Below, in pieces: positions 45,001 through 64,000 of a stretch of DNA of 64,000 nucleotides (the first letter of the stretch is position 1; each line of letters opens with the position of its first letter). The stretch spans positions 27,416,504-27,480,503 of the forward strand of contig OZ037765.1 of the NCBI GenBank assembly GCA_964035545.1, written 5' to 3'. Source of the stretch: Bugula neritina (lineage: Eukaryota > Bryozoa > Gymnolaemata > Cheilostomatida > Bugulidae). The position numbers and the translations under genes were made by a program. Under the pieces are notes generated by a model. That model was not told the origin of the DNA, made no database searches, and saw only the letters and a program-made list of their open reading frames with translations.

Positions 45001-47226
45001 CTGAAAGCTGACATGAATGAGGCTACCAAAAGTGCTGACCAAATACGGCAGCAAATTCAGGATTTTAGAAAGAAGTAAGTTTTAAACATGGTTTTCTACC
45101 ATTAGTGGAATGAATTTTAATTAATTTTTTGGCATTTGTTTTATGTAAATTTTTGCAAAGAGTTATATGCTCCTACACTCTATGGAATAAATCAAGCTTT
45201 ATTTTGTTACCAAATATTGCAGTAGTATCTAAAAACTGTATTAAATACTTCATAAACTACTTTAGTAATAACTTGGGCTTTATGACCTAGCAACATTTAA
45301 TCTACGCATGGAAATGGTTTTTTTTAATATTTAAACGTTAATCAGTAATAAATCATGGATCATTACTCTAATATGTAAAGTTTAATATGTTGTTGTAAAA
45401 TGACAGCTTATAAACTCACAGCACTTAAGCTGTCGCTCTTTCATTATGTTTATTGATTTGATATGCTGTGGTAGATCTGGTACTGTCAGAACTACAGATA
45501 AGTGTTCACTGTGCAGCTTTCCTCTGGTCACCAGATCCTTCTATCTCTTCCCTTGCCACCATAAGTTTCACTCCGACTGTCTCATTGCTGAGGTATGCAA
45601 CTCGGCCTATACTTATGATAATTAGGCTGTACGTAAATAATCATCAACATAGCTACATTGCTTATATTTAAAAAGAGGCTAGGATGCATGCTAAGTTATA
45701 ACAGAAAAGAAGTTAAGCTAGCTACATGCAGTTTGCTGTGTTTGTGCTGTAAATAGGCGTGTGCACCAGCGACTTGGGATTAGGGTGGGAGTTTCAGGAA
45801 GTGGGGGTTTCTTTGATAGGCAGTTATTGTAACAGCTTCACTACAATAGTCTATGCTAAGTTCATTTTAGTATTAGTATTAATGTGCAAAATTTATTTCA
45901 AGGGCTGATGGCTGTAGAATTCTATTCAGAGAAGTTACCCAGACAAATTGTTTTATTTAAAAGATGCGTAAACTTCTAGTTATCTCAAATACAATCAGTT
46001 TTTTTACTGTAAATTAGTAATTGACAGTTTCTGTATATTTTGGCAGCATTTTAATAATTTTATTGTTACTTATTTATATGAACTTACGCTGAAATGCTCC
46101 AGTGTTGAGTGTGAATTTTACCTGTATTAGTTTTAAACAGCATCACTTTGAATCTGCACTGCTTTGCCTTCAGGTGCTGCCGTCATTGAGCTCCAGCATC
46201 AGGGCTACAGTTGAAGAGTTGCAGCGTAAAGTAGCCAGCAGGGAGGATGCTTTTAGCATTACTTCCAATACCTCCACATCTTTTACTCAATCTGCCAAGG
46301 TATTTGCCACATTTCACACCTGGTGTTGGCAACAGAAGCTTTGAAAATTTGTCACATTCTATAATATAATATTGTAAACTGATTTATTACTTTGCTTGTC
46401 AACCTATTTTGGCAATTTGCTATTCTTTGTAATCATATAAACTTTTAAGCATGTCATTATGAGGAATTCTATAGTAGGTGTTAACTCACCACCTGTGGAG
46501 GTATTTTTGTAACAGGAATTACAATAATTGATTCATTTATCTTTTTAATCACATCTTTATTAACCATAATCAATCAATTAATATTAATGACGAAATATCA
46601 AAGAAAATATATCACTTTATTTTTGTTATGCAATGAGGCTCTAAATCTTTTTGATGGAAAAAAAGACATTTTTTATCAAGTTGAGAGAGAATGGCAAAGC
46701 TTTGTATTATAAATAAATAGAATGATATTTTACAGGCTGAGTTGGATGAACTTGTAGCTGCTGAGTGTATATATTGCGGAGAACAGATTATCAGGTACAT
46801 ATCTTTCTCTGCTCTCTCTCTTTCCTCTTTATTACCAGTTATCATGTAGTAGCTGCTATTTGTTGTTTGTAAATGGTTGACTGAAGTCTTATTATCTTCT
46901 CAACTTATGACAAAAATATACTTCCTAGCTTTTTATTTCTATGTTTGCATTTTCACTAGCTATTAATATCTACTAAAATTATTATGTTTCTGTCTGACCA
47001 TAAAGCAACAGCTCAGCTTTTCAAGTAGGTTATTTATGATTTCAAACTAATGTTGAAACTAATGGCACAAGTAGTCTTTGTTTATTTGTAAATAACCACT
47101 TTCCTTTGAACTCCAGTATCTTCAAATGCATACTGAGTTGTGTACATCCCGTGCTTTTCTAGGACTATAGACGAGCCATTCATTGCCCTAGACGAGTACG
47201 GAGCGGCTACAGAGGACTGGGATTAG
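30004..47226 (+). CDS. VPS18: VPS18, HOPS/CORVET core subunit
   Basis: Core subunit of the HOPS and CORVET tethers for late endosome and lysosome fusion. There are 24 coding exons: 30004-30024, 30145-30221, 31405-31526, 34879-35018, 35131-35212, 35459-35544, 35789-35904, 36435-36526, 37049-37334, 38215-38373, 38761-38886, 39477-39615, 40326-40493, 40788-40955, 41448-41627, 42313-42453, 43070-43201, 43308-43389, 43911-44038, 44953-45074, 45475-45592, 46174-46299, 46736-46794, 47163-47226. Phases agree and total 977 aa (human 973). N-terminal beta-propeller and Pep3/Vps18 region, clathrin-type helical repeats (HNYLISLYA, VNYDLKYALRLC, LKIEDILPFFPDFVTID), coiled coil, then a RING with C866, C869, C883, H885, H888, C891 and C948/C951 after an insert. 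An in-frame TAA lies just upstream of the ATG and an acceptor ends at 29981, so there is a 5' UTR intron. Confidence 0.96.
31966..33850 (-). CDS. IL-17-like secreted cytokine, nested antisense in VPS18 intron 3
   Basis: Predicted secreted cystine-knot cytokine of the IL-17 family, which is often expanded in molluscs. Exons in transcript order: 33709-33850, 32825-32966, 31966-32209; phases 1 and 2 match; 175 aa. Residues 1 to about 20 (MRRYLVGVLFAFLCIVEAYG) form a signal peptide. The family pattern is RSTCPW, then RRFPKYLLQAVSLC, CQPVVEYITV and finally IPIPRSYTCTA. Compared with IL-17 (A-x-C near the middle and G-C-T-C at the end), the first cysteine of each pair is Ser and Tyr here. A TATA box lies 63 bases upstream of the ATG. 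The whole gene sits within the VPS18 intron 31527-34878 on the opposite strand. Assignment rests on motif order and exon pattern, not on a search. Confidence 0.85.
33913..33920 (-). promoter_or_regulatory. TATA box of the IL-17-like gene
   Basis: TATAAAAA on the minus strand, 63 bases upstream of the ATG at 33850. It implies a transcription start near 33885 and a 5' UTR of only about 35 bases. Confidence 0.6.
34312..34482 (-). mobile_element. tRNA-like SINE, minus strand, second type
   Basis: The reverse strand reads GGGAGCGGCAGTGGTCTAGC.., a tRNA-like A box, and about 45 bases later GGGTTGAGTTC, close to a B box (GGTTCGANTC). It lacks the GATGTTAGGA core of the copy at 24.3 kb, so it is another family. 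It lies in VPS18 intron 3 next to the IL-17-like promoter. Confidence 0.5.
35571..35726. repeat. 28-bp minisatellite in a VPS18 intron
   Basis: About 5.5 copies of a 28-base unit (attcattctataaataata..) with single-base variants. It fills most of the intron between exons ending 35544 and starting 35789. Confidence 0.9.
37616..38037. mobile_element. 422-bp foldback element (near-perfect palindrome)
   Basis: Starts GGGTCATCTTACCTAATTTA and ends with the near reverse complement (..AATTAGGTAAAATGACCC). Arms of about 190 bases are almost identical when read inverted and meet at a centre near 37820 (ccgttacgaaaaaaaccgtaacg). ATTG borders both ends (37612-37615, 38038-38041), a possible short target duplication. 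No coding frame. It lies in the VPS18 intron 37335-38214. Confidence 0.85.
39926..40304. repeat. 34-bp minisatellite (with 42-bp variants) in VPS18 intron 12
   Basis: About ten copies of attatgtattgtatgg/attatatatagtgtaat units; some carry an extra tgtattgta. The array ends only about 20 bases before the acceptor of the exon starting at 40326. Confidence 0.9.
41736..41943. repeat. TGTAG/TGCAG pentanucleotide satellite
   Basis: Roughly 40 imperfect pentamers gtgta/gtgca in the VPS18 intron after the exon ending 41627. It gives a spurious Thr-Leu-His-Tyr frame on the minus strand. Confidence 0.9.
42868..42981 (-). mobile_element. tRNA-derived SINE copy, minus strand
   Basis: The reverse strand reads AGAGCACTAAGCC.., GTCAGTGG.., GATGTTAGGATGGGCATTCAG and TTGCTCCTTTGCCAC, the same blocks as the copy at 24297-24420. 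It lies in the VPS18 intron 42454-43069. The 5' tRNA end seems truncated. Confidence 0.65.
43417..43872. repeat. ACTCT/ACTAC satellite filling a VPS18 intron
   Basis: About 455 bases of CTACTCACTACTCTATACTA-type units in varying order. It makes up almost all of the 521-base intron 43390-43910. The long open frame through it is repeat-derived and not a gene. Confidence 0.95.
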
Positions 47227-48442
47227 GGATCAGTTGGCTGGAAATATGACTAGTCAGTTACAATATAATATGACAACAATCATTCCTTTCTCCTAGTCTT
47301 TGATGTCTTCTCTGGGTGTTTTTAACTCCAATTATCTTTGTGATTACCCAGGTGCTAGTTTGCTCAGTTGTTCTACTGATTATTATTATATTTGTATTTC
47401 TGTGGCTACAGCAGTTATATTCTAGCGCACTTGTAATTAGGTTCGTTAGAAATGTCAGTGTCATGTTATAGCGTATAGACGGTGCCCATGTGGGACCACA
47501 TTTGCTTGCATTCTATGTGAGGAGATAGCCTATGTTTAAAAGTGGTTATTATTAGTTGCACTTGGGATCACTGTACCACATGTAGATTTGCTCTGCTAAC
47601 CTGTGCCACACTGTGCAAGCAATTCGAAAACTCTGTCACTGCTAAGTTGTTCAACTAAAGCACATATCCAAATATGGAGTTGGTCTGTCGGCAAACAACT
47701 ATTATTATTTATTGAATCTACCCACCACTAGACTTCGTATAAAACTTACTAACTTTATTAAAAAAATGTCAAAAATATTTACTTTGTATTATTACATAAA
47801 GTACTAAAAAGTGTATTTTTTGATTTTGATATTAATTTTATTTATGCAACAGTTTATGTACATGTAGATAAAATGAAAATATGATACGCAATAAACTATT
47901 TAAATACTTGTTATACCGTAAAACATTAAAGAAGTTATAAACTTTTGGAAGCTAAAAATTGGCTTTAGCTTTCAAATGTTTGCATTATTTATTTCAGCAA
48001 ACAATATCACAGTAATGTTCAAATTTTATAAAATAATGCACATTTGCATACAATATAATATTATACCCAAGTAAGACAATTACCTCTACCACCATTATAT
48101 CTATTATATTATACAGAAGTCACTGCTATAAGCATTGTTTTCATTCCTTAAGACTTCCAATCAAACAACAGAGCTTTACTCATGTTGAAGTCAAAAATGA
48201 TGTCCATAAAACATTGTCATGTCTATAGTTAATTGTGTTTGAAGTTTAAATCTGATTTCATAGAAATAGTCTGTTGCAAAAAAGTACAAGTACACTAATA
48301 TGAAAAGTAATGAGTATTCTAAAACTGGCTTGGAACTTATACCAACTACTGTATAACATGTGTAACAATTAATAATATACAATAATTATAGTTAATCTTA
48401 CATCTGTCATAATCTCATAATGTGCAATACTTTGCCCTACAT
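47227..48442. other. VPS18 3' UTR and convergent spacer to BMP3
   Basis: AATAAA at 47890-47895 is a possible VPS18 poly(A) signal, giving a 3' UTR of about 680 bases. The rest is AT-rich and should include the 3' UTR of the oppositely directed BMP3-like gene. No exon was seen. Confidence 0.45.
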
Positions 48443-50668
48443 TTACCTGCATGCACATGATTCTACTAGCATGTCACTGTAAGTCTTCAAAACTATGTTA
48501 TCATGTTCATCATAGAACAATAGAGTTACAGGTTGCAGCTTATCGGCTACACAACAAGGCTGTGGCACGCTAGTCATTTTTTGTATGGAAGTAAATAGAC
48601 TTTGCAAAGTCGCATGGTTGGTCAAATGCTTGCCCTAAAAAAAAAGAAAGACATAAAATATGTGCAAGTGTAATAGAATAGCTTACTCTCAGTATCAATA
48701 ATGGGAGGAGCTGGTTTTGTAAAATAAACATACCTATGAATGTATATATTATACTTATTAGAGCAATTCTTCCGTAAAAATCTTGCCCACAGATTCAGGT
48801 TAGTTTACATATAAATAACCATTAAAGTGTCCACACAAGCTTTAATGGTATGTTGTCATACCTAAACCTCTTTTCAACAACTAAATGTAATTATTACCAA
48901 GAAGCTACTTTTGTAACTTGCTATACTTACATAAGAGTATGGAAAACTGCATAAACCAGAGCAATAATAAGCATCAAACTTCTTTGGCTCAATTATCCGT
49001 CTGCCCCATCCAATGTCTTCAAAATTTATTCTCAATGGTTTTCGACCACACACTTTTTGCTTTTCACTTTCGAAAATATTGGAAACCTGTGATGATTTGG
49101 ATGTTGGGAATTTATACTTTTGTTTCTTTTTCTTTGATTCTTCTTTTGGCCAGGGTAAATACTGTACTTTTGGTATTTGGTAAATTCGTTTTTTGCTAGA
49201 GAGTCTTGCATTATTCTTTAATGGAAAAGTTCCTGGTTCTAACTTTGTTGTCGTTGGTAAACTTTTAGCTAGGTCTGGTTCTGCTCTGTTTGTGGCTTCA
49301 TTGAAATGAGAGCCATTGTCAACAGAAGTTTCGACCGAGTCTGGTAACGAAGTCTCTATCTTGTTATCATGAACACTTCTCCTGAGTCTTCTGGCATGTT
49401 TGCTTGCCTTTCCAGTCTCTGGGTTAATCATGGCGCCAAGTTCTGTCATCAACTGCTCTGTGCTGAGTTTTGTCTGATTGGCAATTTGATCCATTTCTAG
49501 TGTTCTATTATTTTTAGAGTATAGCAATATAAATGGGAGCCCATGATGTTTTAGAAAGTGGGGCATGCTCACTGGTATAGCTACAGCGTCTTCATTCACT
49601 TCACTGAATCCCACCCCCAGCTTGTTGTAGGAGTTGATGGTATTTGTGCACTGCTTAACTGCCTTAGTGATATCTATCTGTTGCCAACCTTTACCACTTG
49701 GACTCAATCGGTGTCTTTGTACCAGAGTGATGTAATAAGGCGACACTTCTGATATATCTATTTGCACTGTTTTCATCTCTTCCACAGACCGTCTGTAGAA
49801 ATGTAACTCAGCTTTAGCCAGTGTCTCTCCAAGTCTGTCCAATGAATCCAAATTAAACAATATTTTGCTTAGACTTGAGCTGTATCCTGCAACATTTGAA
49901 ACATTATCAGTGCTATGCATAAACAGTATCAAAGTATATCAAAGCACAGAGTGGAGTTTAATTTCAACATTGGCTTCAAATACACACCAATTAGTTTTAT
50001 TTTAGTTTCAAGCTTTTTCAAGTAGCTTTTGTATAACATTTTCCTAGAGGAGATGTTGTATTAGAAAACATGCAAAAATTGGAGACAATGTAATATTGTA
50101 ACATTGAAAAATAAAAGCTATTGCTTATTCCCGTATGTTTCAATTTGGAAGTAATTGAAAAACATGTTATTATTTGATCTACCTAATGATAATCTGTAAT
50201 TAGAAATGCTCAGTTTTATGTTATCTGCTCATCTATAATAATTGTAATACCAAGTCTAGAAGGCACCACCTTATTGTGTCTAATATAAACACGGTGCCCA
50301 CGGGTTAGTCAGCTATCTGCTATTGAGTCTAGCTAAGTCTTCTATCCTAACTGTTGATCACAGGGATCTATAGACTTATAGCTGTGTTTGCCCGGCTATC
50401 TTTCATAATAAAAATATAATTTGCTATTCATAAAGTCATGAAATACAGTACTGGGCCACAGATAAAATCTATCAAAGCCATGATAAAGCTGCAACAACTA
50501 ACCTTTCATTGGAGAAATACATTTAATAGTGTTCAAGTCATCTTCCATCAGTCCTCTATGTCGGTATTGCTTGTAGAGCTGCTTCATTTTCCTCGGTATG
50601 GTTTTATCAGCTGAGCATATTGTAATCAATGTGATGAGATATAAAATATTTATCTTCCAATAAGTCAT
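48443..50668 (-). CDS. BMP3: BMP3/GDF10-type TGF-beta ligand
   Basis: Secreted TGF-beta superfamily ligand; BMP3 and GDF10 are atypical members that often oppose BMP signalling. Exons in transcript order: 50503-50668, 48931-49886, 48443-48634; 437 aa (vertebrate BMP3 about 470). Signal peptide at residues 1-20, then the propeptide. Possible furin sites are RRLRR (221-225) and SKKR (286-289). The mature domain has seven cysteines (335, 364, 368, 401, 402, 434, 436) with NFEDIGW, IIEPKKFDAYYCSGLC, NHATLQS, PCCV and VESCACR at the end. W-x-x-x-II-x-PK-FDAYYCSG-C-FP points to BMP3/GDF10 rather than BMP2/4 or activin. Good acceptors (tgttgcag, ttttttttag) and donors support the joins. Confidence 0.95.
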
Positions 50669-52664
50669 TTTGGTTTAAATAGTTGAGTAATAATGGTTTG
50701 TGTACAGATTCACTTATATGTCTCCAGGTGTAGAACAAAGACTTCTAAATAACCTAAAATGTCAAACAGATATCTAAATATGGTTTCAGAAAAAATCTAA
50801 AAGGAAAAATGTGCAGAAAATTTTCTTTTCAAATTATCATTTAGGATCCTTCAAGACAAACATTAGGTGCGTGAGCTACTTACTTAGTCTCCCAACCACA
50901 TCAAACAAAGCCTGAGCTTGTAGTGAGTTATTGCTAAGGAGTAACACATGGCCTACTGCTTTCCAAAAAAGAAATCACTGAATTTATAATTTGTAAGACT
51001 TTATTTGCTGATATTATCAGCGAGATTTGCTAATAAAATCAAAACAATGCAGTCTAATAAAAGAGGTTTAATCTGTTTACACGCATACACTGGCTCTTTC
51101 AACACGGATCGGAAAGAAAATAAAAGATTTGTTGTTTTGTTATACTTTATCTAAGTGTTTGATCTGAATCTACGCATTGAATATTATTTTGTTCAGCGCC
51201 ACCAGCAAGATTCTGACTGAACACAGTCAGAGTTTGTGTAATCGTTCAGTCGTATCTTCATCTAGATTAAGTAAATATTGCAGTAGGTTTTGTCTGCATT
51301 TCACAAAAAGTTTAATTTTAAATATTTCATGCTTCTGCAATTTGAAAACACTAAGAAAACATTATATGGTGTTTTAACTTCTTACTAGGAGCAGCAAAAT
51401 ATATTATATGCATAACATACCTGTTGGTGTAGTAATAATTAAAAGTGTTGATACTGTATACTTGGCAGGTTTAAATATATTTAATTAACATATAAAATTC
51501 TACTCCAGGTTGTTGCTACAATATTCCAGCTCATTCTCTCTCCTCATTTTTATCAAATGGGACTTCATATAATTCAAATGCAGTAACATAAGTCCCGCCT
51601 TTTGTAACTTTGATATTGTGGCTTCATCAAATGAACAGAATCTTTGGTAGGTTTGATCCAATCAAAACAGACAACACTCTTATTTGTTTATAGCTTTTAT
51701 ATCAGATCATCATCCACCTTGCCACACTTGGCTAAGCTCAAAACAAAAACAAAAGTAAAGTTGAGGAACTCTTTTATAGTAGGTAAACCTTATTCTTTTT
51801 TGTCCTGCTTATACTATGTGCATAATGAATTGCTTTACCATTTACAAATTATGATACAATATCAAAAGTTGTATTACATTTTATCTTGCAAATAATAGCA
51901 TGAATTGAAAAATTAGCATACGCTGCCAGATGCTAATTTTATACTATGTGCTGCAGCGGCTCCAACATATTAATGTGACATTAGCTAGCCACACAAGCAG
52001 TCGATCTGTATATTACCATATGTGCAAGTATAACCAATCATCTTTCACATTTTTTTTTCAATATCATATTCTACCATTTAATTCCTTCCTGCATGTTCCA
52101 ATTAGTAGTTAGTTGCTACTAGGCCTTTCTGGCCAGCCTTCAGTATGTAATTTTTATAGCTTTTTGACACAGAATGTTTCTTTAGTTTTTAGATGGTCAA
52201 ACCGATTTAATTATAGCCAACCATAAAATATACATCATTGTTACGTGCAGCACTTGTTATTATTAAAAGTTTAAAGCTGCATCAAACATTATAATTTTTA
52301 CAAGTAGACAGAAGAAATTATTAGGGGTATAACATTTTTTCTGTATACTTTAATAAATTCATAATTGTATTCAAAAGAAAATGGAAGATGCATAAAAACA
52401 ACACGTTTCACAAAACAAGCAGGTTGCTAAAAATAGTACTAGAGTAGTAGCTTCCATAGAGCATAAGTTATTATCTATTATAAAAATATAAGAGAAGTTA
52501 CTATGGTTGAAAATACAGTTTGTATTGAGCAATAGTCAGCTAAATCTAATACGAGGGAATATTAAAGCAAAAAATGAGATAAATTAAGATAAATTTTTTC
52601 TTCAGAGAAAAAAATTGAGATGTTGAGTCACTAGTACAACTAAAGCTATTAATGTTTACAGCTT
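50669..52664. other. spacer between BMP3 5' end and coiled-coil gene 3' end
   Basis: AT-rich, no exon recognised on either strand. It should contain the BMP3 5' UTR and promoter at the left and the coiled-coil gene's 3' UTR at the right. Confidence 0.4.
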
Positions 52665-63776
<11,112 letters not shown>

Positions 63777-64000
63777 CTATAAGTTGAAATCAATACAAAG
63801 TAAAAAAATGCAAAAACAACTTCAATATCAATGCATGCTATTTTTTATTTCAAGAGATGCGCAGTGAATTTCTCAAGCTTCAGGCATTAGAATCAATCAC
63901 TGTAACAAATCTATCAGTTTTTCAAATTATTCAACACTTTGCATTATTATATTACTTATTTTTTATTTATCTAGACATTTAAAAAAGCTTGTTCTGCTAT

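Noticed and set aside
49558-49752. Plus-strand frame over the BMP3 propeptide
   Set aside because: Antisense shadow of a well-supported BMP3 exon.

Overview
This is a eukaryotic, intron-rich, AT-rich animal genomic window. I think it comes from a lophotrochozoan, most likely a mollusc or a close relative. The reasons are: ordinary GT-AG introns with short exons; animal-only genes (a BMP3/GDF10 ligand, an IL-17-like cytokine, a TspanC8 tetraspanin, a CNBD2-like protein); and a tRNA-derived SINE with a GATGTTAGGA..GCATCC core that resembles cephalopod SINEs as I recall them. The species cannot be fixed from the sequence alone. All exon junctions were read by eye from splice consensus, reading phase and remembered family similarity. 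No alignment or search was run.

Layout, left to right. 1-6.45 kb is intergenic with (TA)n arrays and a trinucleotide-like mosaic. 6452-9807 (+) is a TspanC8 tetraspanin with two alternative last exons. 10024-about 15255 (-) is a CNBD2-like protein with two cyclic-nucleotide-binding folds; one intron holds a hAT-type MITE. 16547-18475 (-) is an SRSF1-like splicing factor. 21669-21938 (+) is dynein light chain LC8 (DYNLL1), with a readable promoter and a 5' UTR intron. 22314-26253 (-) is COQ5, a ubiquinone C-methyltransferase with two GC-AG introns. 26.3-30.0 kb is intergenic with ACT/AGT mosaics and inverted-repeat elements. 30004-47226 (+) is a complete 24-coding-exon VPS18 (977 aa). Nested in its third intron, on the other strand, is a three-exon secreted IL-17-like cytokine (31966-33850). 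48443-50668 (-) is a BMP3/GDF10-type TGF-beta ligand. 52665 to beyond about 63776 (-) is the 3' part of a long coiled-coil protein that I could not name.

The genes do not form a pathway. They are housekeeping genes (VPS18, COQ5, LC8, SRSF1) mixed with signalling and membrane genes. Tetraspanin/CNBD2, LC8/COQ5 and VPS18/BMP3 are convergent pairs with short gaps. SRSF1/LC8 and COQ5/VPS18 are divergent pairs separated by repeat-rich spacers.

Repeats make up much of the non-coding DNA: (TA)n and (GA)n microsatellites, several minisatellites lying almost against splice sites, two or three inverted-repeat (foldback) elements, one MITE with an 8-bp target duplication, and SINE copies. The most interesting items are: the duplicated tetraspanin terminal exon; the antisense nested IL-17 that lacks one canonical disulfide pair; the SRSF1 RRM2 without its signature tryptophan; paired GC-AG introns in COQ5; and the foldback and MITE elements.
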